A program made the position numbers and the translations under genes. 64,000 nt of DNA, from the NCBI GenBank assembly GCA_025758065.1, contig CP107199.1, positions 186,001 through 250,000 of the forward strand, written 5' to 3'. The notes below the pieces were generated by a model. The model made no database searches. It saw only the letters and a list, made by a program, of their open reading frames with translations, and was not told the origin of the DNA. Source of the DNA: Lachnospiraceae bacterium. Its GTDB lineage: Bacteria; Bacillota; Clostridia; Lachnospirales; Lachnospiraceae. Positions 16,662 to 24,807 of the stretch are shown one piece after another (the stretch's first letter is position 1; every line of letters begins with the position of its first letter).

Positions 16662-18290
16662 TTACTGGCTGATCTGTGCTGCAAGGCCAAATACGCCAAA
16701 TGCCATTTCCATGGCAACTGCATTCCACTCTTCTTCACTGGCTGCAAATATATCAAAAGTCTCTCCCTCTAACGGCTCTATATCTCCCTCTAATGGACGT
16801 AAATAACCTTCGCCGGAGAATACAGCACTGTACTGGCCATTTAAGGAAGTAAATTCTGCACTGTTAATGGTTCCATGAAGAGATTTTCCTTTTTCCAGCT
16901 CATCCACTGTACTATCCACGTTCATGGTAAATAAATTGTCTTCTCCGTCACTGATAGTAATGCGGTTATTTTCTTTTCCCGTTTCACTTTCATAGGTGCT
17001 GGAAATTTCGCCGTTCAGATCGATAATACCTTCTTCAAATACAGAAAAGGTCAGGGAATCTTCTAAATTCTTTCCATCGTAAGTTCCCACACGGTCAGCC
17101 CGGATGGTCACATTGTCCTCATTTGCAGTAAGGCCGATGGTAGTCACAAAATTCTGCAGTCTGTAAGCGCCGCCTTTTACTTCTGCGTGGAAGTCGATCT
17201 TCACCTGTTTTACACCTTCATCCCCTGCAAAGCTTTCTGTATTCACAAAGGTCACTGCATCCATGGCTGCTAAACGGCCGCTTTTATCTACATATACAGT
17301 CATCTGCACATCTGTAAGTGCTTTATCCACATACTGGATCATGGTTTCCACATTTTCCTTTGTTTCTTCATATGTCTGTTCCTGAAGCTCCTTTATAGAC
17401 GGGATATCGCTTTCTATATCATTTCCAAGAAGCTGGCTCAATTTTACAGTTGTCTCCAGCTGTTTTAAAAAGGCACTTTTAAGTTCTTCATCCTGAAGGA
17501 AGAAATCCGCAGATGTACGTAAAAAGTCTACCATGGAATCTTTACTGATATTAACTGTATAGCCCTTGCAGGTCTCATTTTTCCCATCAACTGTATAAGT
17601 GCCCTTTTCTGCTTTTTCTACTGTCATGGCTGCTTTGAAATTATCCTGTGCTTCACAGCCTTCTTTATAGCGGTCCCATAAGGCTTTTACATCAAAAGCG
17701 CCTGCTCCTTTATCTTCACTGCTGTTTTGTTCTGCCTGGGCTATGAGCTCTTTTATGTAATCATCCAGTGCAGCAACGTCTATGCCGCGCTCCTCTAACA
17801 TAGGGCCAAAGAACGGTGAATCTGTAAGCTGCTGGCCCAGATCCTTATTCAGATCCGCTGTAAACACATAACTGGATATCTCCGGCATGGACACCATAAC
17901 CTTTTTATCCCCATAATAGCCATTTACATTTGCAAGATCCATCCCATTGTAAATAGCTGCCAGATTAATGCTGGAATGCAGATTTTCAATATCTGTTTTT
18001 CCTGCGATCCGCAGTCCGCTTCCTGCATATGCATTAATGGTTTCATCAGAACAGCTGTCTAATTTCAGTGTCAGGCCATATTCCCCATTTTTACTGGTAT
18101 TTTCCAAAAGCTCTTTTACCCCAAACAATTCTTCCTGCGGGTTGGTCTGCCCTTCTGCATAAACAGACTTAAAAGCGTCAATGACCACATCTTTTGGATC
18201 TTTAGCTGTGGATTTTACATAAAATACGCCTCCTACAGCTACCGCTACCACTGCTGCTCCTGCTAATATGATCTTTTGTGTTTTTTTCAT
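16662..18290 (-). CDS. Unknown exported or membrane-anchored protein encoded within an ABC exporter operon
   Basis: A 542-aa protein not recognised as a named family. An N-terminal membrane segment (IILAGAAVVAVAVGGVFYV, about residues 8-26) anchors or exports it; there is no lipobox Cys. The rest is soluble, acidic and rich in beta-strand-like text with repeated NxTI, SVFEEG and TVDE phrases, suggesting a beta-rich surface protein. ATG 18290 follows GAGGAGAAAG. It sits between the ATPase and the two ABC-2 permeases, so it probably acts on the outside together with that transporter, as cargo receptor, sensor or substrate. Confidence 0.8.
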   Translation of the reverse strand: MKKTQKIILAGAAVVAVAVGGVFYVKSTAKDPKDVVIDAFKSVYAEGQTNPQEELFGVKELLENTSKNGEYGLTLKLDSCSDETINAYAGSGLRIAGKTDIENLHSSINLAAIYNGMDLANVNGYYGDKKVMVSMPEISSYVFTADLNKDLGQQLTDSPFFGPMLEERGIDVAALDDYIKELIAQAEQNSSEDKGAGAFDVKALWDRYKEGCEAQDNFKAAMTVEKAEKGTYTVDGKNETCKGYTVNISKDSMVDFLRTSADFFLQDEELKSAFLKQLETTVKLSQLLGNDIESDIPSIKELQEQTYEETKENVETMIQYVDKALTDVQMTVYVDKSGRLAAMDAVTFVNTESFAGDEGVKQVKIDFHAEVKGGAYRLQNFVTTIGLTANEDNVTIRADRVGTYDGKNLEDSLTFSVFEEGIIDLNGEISSTYESETGKENNRITISDGEDNLFTMNVDSTVDELEKGKSLHGTINSAEFTSLNGQYSAVFSGEGYLRPLEGDIEPLEGETFDIFAASEEEWNAVAMEMAFGVFGLAAQISQ

Positions 18291-18351
18291 ACGCTTACTT
18301 TCTCCTCACATTGTTTTCAATATTCTCCCGGAATCTTTTGTACCTGATGTA

Positions 18352-18433
18352 CTCCCAGAGTCTTTCCTGTACTTGTCTTTGCGGTCTATTTTCCGCCAGT
18401 TACACCCAAATTTCAGAGGCGGACGCACTGCGG
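18352..18433 (+). repeat. Repeat family C, half copy
   Basis: About 80 bases resemble one arm and the centre of the large palindrome at 49983-50133 (shared blocks include GTCTTTCCTGTACTTG, CCGCCAGT, CCCAAATTTC and GAGGCGGACGCA). The opposite arm is absent. It lies in the 150-base gap between the ATPase gene and the 542-aa protein gene of one operon. Confidence 0.7.
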
Positions 18434-18443
18434 ACATTTTACT

Positions 18444-19112
18444 CTACTGCTGATTGCGAAAGGTTTTTATCAGTTCCTCTGCCGTCAGGCCTAAAGGTAC
18501 TTCTTTTAAATTACTTTGGCTTAATACATATAATTTGCTGCACACTGCCAGTTCTTCCATCTCATGAGATGTTAATAGTACGGCTCCGCCTTCTCTTACA
18601 TAATCTTTTAAATACCGGCGGATCATCTCCTTACATTCCAGATCCAGCGCAGCTCCCGGTTCATCCATGATCAGGTATCTGCTTCCTAAAGCCAGGGAAC
18701 AGGCAATACTCAGCCTTTTTTTCATACCTCCTGATAACTGCCCTGCTGTCTTTTTTAACATCTGTGAAATGCCTAAAATGGCAGCCGGACCATCTGCCAG
18801 GTCTTTTTCCATCTTTTTCCTGTCTCCCTTATACCATAAAAGGAGATTATCCCTTACAGACAGTTCTTCCACCAGTGGATTTTCCTGGGGTACATAGGCA
18901 ACAGGATGATCCTTAAAAAATGGCTTTCCGTCTACAAGGATGCTTCCTTTTTTCCCTTTTCTTGCTCCTGCAAGAATGGACAATAACGTAGTCTTTCCAC
19001 AGCCATTTGCCCCAACGATCCCCACACATTCTCCTGGTGAAAGGTCAATATCCACATTTTCCAGTATCTTCTGTCTGCCGTAAGACATGCAGATCCCTCT
19101 GGCACAAAGCAT
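18444..19112 (-). CDS. ABC transporter ATPase of the ABC-2 exporter
   Basis: A 222-aa ATPase. ATG 19112 (MLCARGICMSYGRQKILENV) follows AAGGGAGAA; an upstream extension to 19175 is not family-like. Walker A is GANGCGKTT, Q-loop AYVPQENPL, signature LSGGMKKRLSIACSL, Walker B YLIMDEPGAALD and H-loop LLTSHEMEEL. It heads the operon ATPase, unknown exported protein, permease, permease. A 20-bp palindrome at 19207-19226, about 95 bases upstream, is a candidate operator. Confidence 0.93.
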   Translation of the reverse strand: MLCARGICMSYGRQKILENVDIDLSPGECVGIVGANGCGKTTLLSILAGARKGKKGSILVDGKPFFKDHPVAYVPQENPLVEELSVRDNLLLWYKGDRKKMEKDLADGPAAILGISQMLKKTAGQLSGGMKKRLSIACSLALGSRYLIMDEPGAALDLECKEMIRRYLKDYVREGGAVLLTSHEMEELAVCSKLYVLSQSNLKEVPLGLTAEELIKTFRNQQ

Positions 19113-19206
19113 CGGTCTGTTCTCCCTTTCGTTTTTCCCCGCATTGTAACGGGAGTGTAGTTTTAAGTGTATCATAGTTCTATAGGAAAAGATATAAATT
19201 TTTTCT

Positions 19207-19226
19207 TACTATACAGGTGTATACTA
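19207..19226. promoter_or_regulatory. Candidate repressor operator upstream of the ABC-2 exporter operon
   Basis: TACTATACAGGTGTATACTA is a near-perfect palindrome (TASTATACA / TGTATACTA). Such sites are typical of GntR/YtrA-type regulators of ABC exporters. No cognate regulator gene is next to it. AT-rich promoter-like sequence lies between it and the ATPase gene. Confidence 0.55.
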
Positions 19227-19240
19227 TGCAGACGCATGGC

Positions 19241-19302
19241 AAAATAAAAAAACAAGCAGTGCAAAGCATTTTTCACTGCCTTGCACCGCTTGTTTTTATT
19301 TT
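19241..19302 (-). terminator. Terminator downstream of the dlgD-like gene
   Basis: Arms 19241-19264 and 19281-19302 (AACAAGCAGTGCAA against TTGCACCGCTTGTT) form a stem of about 20 bp; on the minus strand it runs into TTTTTTTATTTT. It lies past element E and insulates the ABC-2 exporter operon. Confidence 0.85.
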
Positions 19303-19345
19303 GGACTTTCCAGACAAATTCAGTTTTCACGCACTCCTCTGGCTG

Positions 19346-19510
19346 CTAGTACATCGTTTTCAAAATAACTATACCACTCACTTGTCTGCGAATCTGATTG
19401 CACAGGCCTAAAAGCCTCAGCGTAGCCCGCTACGCCTGCGTTTTTAGACCTGCACACTCAAATCCGCATCCTACGTGATTCGTACAGTTATTTACGAAAC
19501 GATGTACTAG
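19346..19510. repeat. Element E: 165-base palindromic element
   Basis: The ends CTAGTACATCGTTT (19346-19359) and AAACGATGTACTAG (19497-19510) are perfect inverted repeats. Inner arms (GCGAATCTGATTGCACAGG.. and ..CCTGCACACTCAAATCCGC) also pair, and the tip is AGCGTAG/CTACGC. There is no coding potential. It starts 13 bases after the dlgD stop and resembles a MITE or REP-like palindrome. Confidence 0.8.
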
Positions 19511-19523
19511 TGCAGACAGAAGC

Positions 19524-20528
19524 TTACATTCCCAGTACTTCTTCCCACTTTTCTTCGATGACCGGAATACCTTCTTCTTTGTTCTGCTTGATGTTTAACA
19601 GTTCCAGTTCGCCTGGATAATAAACTTCTCCGCCTTCTTTTACAGGAATGGAGCTCTTTACATCTGCTACGATATTATTTACGATCTCATCAGTCAATTC
19701 TACGCTGTTGCCCTTTGACGGATCGATAGCGATCATGATCTGGGTCAGACCTACTTCATCGCCGAAGGTGCCGATCTTCTGTACAGAATTTCCGTTAGAA
19801 AGTACAGTTGCGATCAGGTCAAGAGCAATTGAAATACCGCTGCCTTTCCAGTAACCCATTGGAAGTACACGCCAGGTCTTTTCGATTTCCCCAGGATCTG
19901 TGGTCAGATTGCCATTGGTATCATATCCGCCAGGTACCGGCAGCTGCTGTCCCTTTAAACGGCAGTCTTCCAACTTTCCATAAGAGAACTGGGATACGGC
20001 ACAGTCAATGACTACATGCTCTCCATTACTTCTTGGTACTGCAAAGATCAGTGGATTATTACCGATCTTACGATCCATACCACCCCATGCAGGCATGTTT
20101 GGACAGGTATTGGACCAGCAGATACCGATACAGCCCTGGTCTGCTGCCTGCCATCCATAGCTGCCGCCGCGCATCCAGTGATTGTTATTTCCCAGTGCAA
20201 CGATACCCATACCAAATTCCTTTGCCAGCTCTACTGCACGGTCCATTGCCAGTTTTGCATTTAAAGGCCCGAAACCACGATGTCCGTCCCAACGCTCAAA
20301 AGCACCAAATCCCATGATCTTTTCAGCCTTTACCTTTGGATCGATCTCGCCTTTCTTTAAATAATCAACAACTCTTGGGAAACGGTTTAATCCATGAGAA
20401 TATACACCAGCCATAGAATTCTGTGCAAACAGCTCTGCAGAAGCCTTTGCATCCTTTGGCTCAAAACCGTACTTGGTTAATACTCTCTCAAACTCATTTA
20501 CCATTACTTCATAAGGAACTCTTTTCAT
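19524..20528 (-). CDS. dlgD: 2,3-diketo-L-gulonate reductase-like Ldh-family oxidoreductase
   Basis: About 334 aa, matching the DlgD/YiaK branch of the malate/L-lactate dehydrogenase-like family throughout: YSHGLNRFPRVVDYL, NNNHWMRGGSYGWQAA, GICWSNTCPNMPAWGG, IGNNPLIFAVP, LPMGYWKGSGISIALDLIATVLSNG. These NAD(P)H enzymes reduce 2,3-diketo-L-gulonate or related keto-acids during ascorbate or sugar-acid breakdown. ATG 20528 follows AAGGAGAAAG; an in-frame GTG 6 bases earlier is less likely. A LacI-type operator lies 53 bases upstream and the LacI gene is next, so it is probably controlled by that repressor. It stands without other pathway genes. Confidence 0.85.
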   Translation of the reverse strand: MKRVPYEVMVNEFERVLTKYGFEPKDAKASAELFAQNSMAGVYSHGLNRFPRVVDYLKKGEIDPKVKAEKIMGFGAFERWDGHRGFGPLNAKLAMDRAVELAKEFGMGIVALGNNNHWMRGGSYGWQAADQGCIGICWSNTCPNMPAWGGMDRKIGNNPLIFAVPRSNGEHVVIDCAVSQFSYGKLEDCRLKGQQLPVPGGYDTNGNLTTDPGEIEKTWRVLPMGYWKGSGISIALDLIATVLSNGNSVQKIGTFGDEVGLTQIMIAIDPSKGNSVELTDEIVNNIVADVKSSIPVKEGGEVYYPGELELLNIKQNKEEGIPVIEEKWEEVLGM

Positions 20529-20580
20529 GATCACTTTCTCCTTTATCTTTCATCTTTTATACTTTTTTAATTGCTTTTTT

Positions 20581-20594
20581 TGCAATCGATTTCA
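20581..20594. promoter_or_regulatory. LacI-type operator upstream of dlgD
   Basis: TGCAATCGATTTCA is an imperfect palindrome centred on CG, the usual LacI-family layout. The same 14 bases recur at 21773-21786 in front of the LacI gene. Confidence 0.75.
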
Positions 20595-20693
20595 ATAATA
20601 TTAAAAGAAAATGGTTCTATTGAAAGAACCTTTTCTCTTTGCTCCACACATCTGCAAAGAAACTTTCCGATGAAGAAATCTTTCCGGCAAATG

Positions 20694-21707
20694 TTATGTG
20701 GTCTCTCTTTCTTTAATATCTGTCAGAAGCATCACTTTATGGGACACTTCTTTTTTATCAAGGGCATCCAGGATAGCCCTTGAAGCATTCTGGCTGACTT
20801 CCACCAGCTTGTTATCCAGACTGCTAAGCTTTGGTGTAACGATCTCACCGTACATAGTATTATCCACTCCCATGATCGCAAGCTCTTCCGGAATACGTTT
20901 TCCCATTTTTTTTGCTGCTTCCAGACCGCCTATTGCCAACAGGTCTGTGGTATAGATGATTCCGTCTGTTTCAGGTCTTTCTGTAAGGATATGTTCTGTA
21001 AGCTTTGCACCTGCAGCTCTCACATCACGGGGATTGGTAAATTCTTTGTTTACCGCCGTATATAAGAGGATATCTTTCTTAGCGATCCCCTGCTCTGTCA
21101 TGGCTCTTATATAACCTTTTTGCTTGTTCCGGTTGGAAGGTGTATCAGAATCCACTGCCATCACCAGATGCTTCTTTCCTTTCTTAAGCATCAGCTCGGC
21201 ACAGTCCTTTACTCCCCGCTCTTCATCAATAAGGACACCATAAACATTTGGCAGATCCAGATAGCCGTTTACAATGGCTACAGGAATATCCGAAAGGTGT
21301 TCTTCAATGCTTTTTTTCACAGCTTCCGTTTCAAACATAGAACCCATGAGAATGGCACCATCTACTCTCCGCTGTTCCAGGATGCGGATGTAATCCGCCT
21401 TTTTCTCATCCTTCCGCCCGGTACTCAGAGTAATACAGGTATAACCTAAAGCAGTCATCTCCTGTTCGATCACATAGGCCGATTCTGTATGATGCTCAAT
21501 ACGCAGATCCTCGATCAGGATACCAATGATCTTAGAAGACTGCATCACCAGGCCTCTGGCTGCTTCATTGGGAATATAATGATTTTCATTTAATAATTTT
21601 TGTACCCTTTTACGCGTCTGGGCGTTGATCCCGGGCTTATTATTAATGACCCTGGAAACGGTACTGGCAGATACACCTGCCTGCTTTGCGATGTCGTAGA
21701 TCGTCAT
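20694..21707 (-). CDS. LacI family transcriptional repressor
   Basis: A 337-aa regulator. The N-terminal helix-turn-helix reads MTIYDIAKQAGVSASTVSRVINN with the hinge helix VQKLLNENHYIPNEAARGL, then a periplasmic-binding-protein-like sugar domain (IIGILIEDLR, VDGAILMGS, GIIYTTDLLAIGGLEAAKKMG, IMGVDNTMYGEIVTPKLSSLD). ATG 21707 follows AGGAGAG closely. It precedes dlgD on the same strand and identical operator sequences lie before both genes, so it probably represses itself and dlgD and responds to a sugar acid. Confidence 0.94.
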   Translation of the reverse strand: MTIYDIAKQAGVSASTVSRVINNKPGINAQTRKRVQKLLNENHYIPNEAARGLVMQSSKIIGILIEDLRIEHHTESAYVIEQEMTALGYTCITLSTGRKDEKKADYIRILEQRRVDGAILMGSMFETEAVKKSIEEHLSDIPVAIVNGYLDLPNVYGVLIDEERGVKDCAELMLKKGKKHLVMAVDSDTPSNRNKQKGYIRAMTEQGIAKKDILLYTAVNKEFTNPRDVRAAGAKLTEHILTERPETDGIIYTTDLLAIGGLEAAKKMGKRIPEELAIMGVDNTMYGEIVTPKLSSLDNKLVEVSQNASRAILDALDKKEVSHKVMLLTDIKERETT

Positions 21708-21772
21708 ATTTCTCTCCTGTTTCTCTGATGACTTTATCATACGCCTTTTTATATAGTCTTGTCAAGTGCTTT

Positions 21773-21808
21773 TGCAATCGATTTCAGTTTTTGTTGCAAT
21801 AAATTGCA
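21773..21808. promoter_or_regulatory. LacI-type operator and adjacent palindrome upstream of the lacI gene
   Basis: TGCAATCGATTTCA (21773-21786) is identical to the site before dlgD. Nine bases on is a perfect palindrome, TGCAATAAATTGCA (21795-21808), which may be a second half-operator. Both are about 65-100 bases before the LacI start codon. Confidence 0.65.
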
Positions 21809-21847
21809 TAGTCTTGTTTTCATGGATATGGAAACAAGACTATGCAA
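21803..21847. repeat. Long hairpin between the orphan binding protein and lacI
   Basis: ATTGCATAGTCTTGTTT and its inverse AAACAAGACTATGCAAT pair almost perfectly around a short loop. No T-run follows on either strand. It may act as a terminator or transcript barrier for the substrate-binding gene at 22051. Confidence 0.6.
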
Positions 21848-21875
21848 TGGCTAAACTGTAATATTCTGTTTTCCT

Positions 21876-22046
21876 GATATCAGGGGCAAAAGGTCGGAAA
21901 TCCTCCTGCAAGCTTGCTTGCAGGAGGATTTTTGAACTTGGGACCCGCCAAAAACATGAGTAAGGAGCCATTTTTTGAAGAAAAATGAGCGGATTACGAA
22001 TGTTTTTAGAATTGCGGGAGTGCAAAGCACGTAGCAATTCGATATC
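21876..22046 (+). repeat. Repeat family B, copy 2
   Basis: A full-length B element closed by GATATC (21876-21881) and GATATC (22041-22046). Compared with GATACC/GGTATC in copy 1, both sides have changed so that pairing is kept. The second stem is longer here (AAATCCTCCTGCAAG against CTTGCAGGAGGATTT). It ends 4 bases from the stop of the binding-protein gene at 22051. Confidence 0.88.
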
Positions 22047-22050
22047 AGAG

Positions 22051-23079
22051 TTATTTTTGGACTGCATTAACAGCATTGATAGAAAAATCCGTACGTACCA
22101 GTTTTTCATATGGCACCCGTTTTTTTAGTTCTCCTGATTCCTCTAAAATATTTTCCAGAAGCCCAAAGCTGTCTTTTTCAAAAACCGTATTTTCTTTCCA
22201 TGTATCCTGGGATTTATACCGGTCTACGATCGTAGCGATTTTTTCCACCGGTGTATCTTTAAACTGTGGCTGGATCGTCTTGGCGATCTCCCATGCAGAA
22301 TGGGAATTTACATAATCTAGTCCTTTCTGGATGGCGTTTGTGAATTTCTGGATCAGTTCCGGGTTCTTTTCTATATAACTTTTCTTTGCGCAGTAAGCAG
22401 TATAAGGCACATAACCAGAATCGCGGCCCAAAGAAGCTACCACAGCTCCGCAACCTTCCATTTCCAGCGTAGTTGCAAAGGGCTCAAATTCTACGGTATA
22501 ATCTGCATCTCCTGAAGTAAAGGCTGCTGCCGTCAGGCCGAAACTGATGCTCTGGTCAATGGTAAGATCTGTTTTCGGGTCAATTCCATGTTTCTTTAAG
22601 ATATATTCAAATACCATCTGAGGCATGCCACCTGCTCTTCCGCCAAGCACTTTCTTTCCTTTCAAGTCTTCCCATTTAAAATCCGTCTGTTTTGTTCTTC
22701 CCACCAGAAAATTACCTGCGCGCTGGGTCAACTGGGCGAAATTCACAGCCGGATCTGCAGCACCTTCCTGGCTTACGTAAATACTAGCTTCTGACCCCAT
22801 AAAACCGATCTGGGCATCGCCGGAAATAAGCGCTGTCATTACTTTATCAGCACCGGCACCATTTACCACAGTCAGGTCAATGCCTTCTTCTTCAAAATAA
22901 CCAAGTTCAATCGCTGCATATTGCGGGGCATAGAAAATGGAATGGGCAACTTCATTAAGTGTCACAGCTGTCATTTTTCCACCTGTAGCTTCATCCATTT
23001 TCCCACAGCCAGTAAGACAGCCAACAGCAAGTACACCTGCCAATACAGCTGCAAGAAATGATATATATCTTTTTTTCAT
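22051..23079 (-). CDS. Orphan ABC substrate-binding lipoprotein (NMT1/THI5-like)
   Basis: A 342-aa lipoprotein (signal ending LTGC) with an NMT1-type ligand domain: SIFYAPQYAAIELGYFEEEGIDLTVV, VMTALISGDAQIGFMGSEA, LKGKKVLGGRAGGMPQ and ADYTVEFEPFATTLE. This pattern suits thiamin precursors, sulfonates or similar small organics; substrate unknown. ATG 23079 follows GGAGG; the open frame upstream is element A2 read through, not protein. No permease or ATPase adjoins, so it must use another transporter or act in sensing. The gene is bracketed by repeat B2 at its 3' end and A2 at its 5' end. Confidence 0.9.
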   Translation of the reverse strand: MKKRYISFLAAVLAGVLAVGCLTGCGKMDEATGGKMTAVTLNEVAHSIFYAPQYAAIELGYFEEEGIDLTVVNGAGADKVMTALISGDAQIGFMGSEASIYVSQEGAADPAVNFAQLTQRAGNFLVGRTKQTDFKWEDLKGKKVLGGRAGGMPQMVFEYILKKHGIDPKTDLTIDQSISFGLTAAAFTSGDADYTVEFEPFATTLEMEGCGAVVASLGRDSGYVPYTAYCAKKSYIEKNPELIQKFTNAIQKGLDYVNSHSAWEIAKTIQPQFKDTPVEKIATIVDRYKSQDTWKENTVFEKDSFGLLENILEESGELKKRVPYEKLVRTDFSINAVNAVQK

Positions 23080-23123
23080 AAAAAGTCCTCCTGCTTCCAG
23101 AAATGTATCGAATACTATGGTGA

Positions 23124-23330
23124 GTGTCAAAAGTAAATTTTGCCACTCACTGATGTAACCGGATTGCTCCATTGCTATGCAATTCCCGCAATCCTCGAAC
23201 ACCTCAAACTCCCATAAAATGGCGTGTTCACACCATTTTATTTCGTTTTCGGTGTTCGGCGTGTCAATAAGTATAAATTGCTTATTTGTGCAAGCACAAA
23301 CGCAATTTATACTTTTGACACTTACATCAT
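23124..23330 (-). repeat. Repeat family A, copy 2
   Basis: A reverse-oriented copy of A1 with matching terminal repeats (GTGTCAAAAG at 23124, GACAC ending at 23321, then TTACATCAT). The first and third internal hairpins are preserved; the left arm of the long central stem has changed (AACACCGAAAACGAAATAAA on the plus-sense copy) so the middle no longer pairs. It lies just upstream of the orphan binding-protein gene and may hold or displace its promoter. Confidence 0.85.
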
Positions 23331-23364
23331 ACTATAAGATATACAGAAACAAAGGAAATAGTGC

Positions 23365-23397
23365 AAAAAAAAGCCCTGTTCTTTCGGAACAGGGACT
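23365..23397 (-). terminator. Terminator of the rhodanese/TtcA-like gene
   Basis: CCCTGTTC/GGAACAGGG forms a tight hairpin with a 4-base loop, followed on the minus strand by eight T residues. Confidence 0.93.
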
Positions 23398-23439
23398 CTT
23401 AATACAGTCATTTATGGTAATGATATTTCCACCATTTCT

Positions 23440-24570
23440 TTATTTCCCATCATAGTCATCTAAGAACCAGTGGCGCTCTCCATCTTTTTTGTAGCAGACC
23501 ACAGTGTCCAGATTTACATTTTCCACACTCTTAAAAATATTTCCTTCTACAAATGGATTTTTTTTCTTCATTTCACGGATCAGTTCTTTAATTTCTACGC
23601 GCTTGGAGCGGTTTTCCTCATTGTTGCAGGTGGTGCAGGTATCGGTAAATTTGCAGGCGCACTGGATAAAATGAAGGTGATTGTAATCTCTCCATGACTT
23701 GATATCATCTTCACGTACCAGATACAACGGGCGGATCAGCTCCATACCCTCAAAGTTTGTGCTGTGAAGCTTTGGCATCATGGTCTGGACCTGGGCACCG
23801 TAGAGCATGCCCATAAGGATGGTTTCAATAACATCGTCATAATGATGTCCTAAAGCGATCTTATTACATCCCAATTCCCTGGCGTAGCTGTAAAGGTAAC
23901 CACGGCGCATTCTGGCGCACAGATAACAGGGGGATTTTTCTATGGTAAATACAGCATCAAAGATGTCGGACTCAAAAATGTGGACCGGAATTCCCAGTTT
24001 CCTTGCATTTTCTTCGATCACATGACGGTTATCCGGGCTGTATCCCGGGTCCATGACCAGAAATTCTACTTCAAATGGAAACTTATTGTGAAGCTTTAAT
24101 TCCTGGAATAATTTTGCCATAAGCATAGAGTCTTTTCCACCTGAAATACAGACAGCTACCTTATCTCCTTCCTTTACCAGCTCATACTGCTTCACTGCTT
24201 TTGTAAATGGAGACCAGATGGTCTTGCGGAATTTTTTCCGGATACTCTGTTCCACCTGATTTTTAATATCTTCTGCTTCCTGTCTGCGCATCTCTTCCCG
24301 CAGCCACGCAATATATCCGCCTTCCAGACTGTAAGCGCGGTATCCATCTGCTTCCAGTTCTTCTGCTGCTTCTATACTGTTGGTTCCATGACTGCAGAAC
24401 AATATCACTTTTTTGGCTTTTATGATCTGTGGATTTTCTTTCAGATCTTCCTGTAAAATGTGAATGGCTCCGGGAATGGTTCCATATTCAAAATCCCGGT
24501 CACTTCTCATATCAATCAACTGATAACTTCCCTCAGGAAGTTCATTCAGTTTCGCTACGTTTATTTCCAT
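23440..24570 (-). CDS. Rhodanese - TtcA-like PP-loop ATPase fusion (tRNA thiolation type)
   Basis: About 376 aa from ATG 24570 (MEINVAKLNELPEG). Residues 1-95 form a rhodanese domain with the active loop FCSHGTNS, whose Cys would carry persulfide sulfur. The rest is a TtcA/TilS-class adenylating domain with the PP-loop CISGGKDSMLMAK and the cluster motif CYLCARMRRGYL, then LGHHYDDVIET and a later Cys-rich stretch (CACKFTDTCTTC). TtcA makes 2-thiocytidine in tRNA with an iron-sulfur cluster. Fusing a sulfur-carrier domain to it would supply sulfur in cis. AAAGGTG precedes the start; upstream frame to 24771 is not supported. Confidence 0.87.
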   Translation of the reverse strand: MEINVAKLNELPEGSYQLIDMRSDRDFEYGTIPGAIHILQEDLKENPQIIKAKKVILFCSHGTNSIEAAEELEADGYRAYSLEGGYIAWLREEMRRQEAEDIKNQVEQSIRKKFRKTIWSPFTKAVKQYELVKEGDKVAVCISGGKDSMLMAKLFQELKLHNKFPFEVEFLVMDPGYSPDNRHVIEENARKLGIPVHIFESDIFDAVFTIEKSPCYLCARMRRGYLYSYARELGCNKIALGHHYDDVIETILMGMLYGAQVQTMMPKLHSTNFEGMELIRPLYLVREDDIKSWRDYNHLHFIQCACKFTDTCTTCNNEENRSKRVEIKELIREMKKKNPFVEGNIFKSVENVNLDTVVCYKKDGERHWFLDDYDGK

Positions 24571-24762
24571 GTTTGTATAACACCTTTCCGCTTTTGAAAT
24601 GGTCACACAGGCCGTCAAATGACCTGTTTTTGCACTGAAAGTAATATAACACGATTTTTCTTTTGCTTCAAGTATGTTGCATTTTTTATAAAAAAACTGA
24701 CAGTAAAGGGTTTTCAGTACACAGATAAATACTCTCTCAACTGAAAGGGCTATACAACCGGC

Positions 24763-24792
24763 AAAAACCACCGTACCACAGGGGACGGCGGT
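24763..24792 (-). terminator. Terminator of the collagen-like gene
   Basis: ACCGCCGTCCC and GGTACGGTGGT form a hairpin on the minus strand followed by TTTTT. It lies 15 bases after the stop codon. Confidence 0.75.
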
Positions 24793-24807
24793 CTTTGAAA
24801 TATACCT

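Noticed and set aside
21840..22109. Frames with the recurring peptide FLQKMAPYSCFWRVPSSKI here and at 27600-27899
   Set aside because: They are antisense or sense translations of repeat B, differing in frame context and start; recurrence reflects the DNA repeat, not a protein family.
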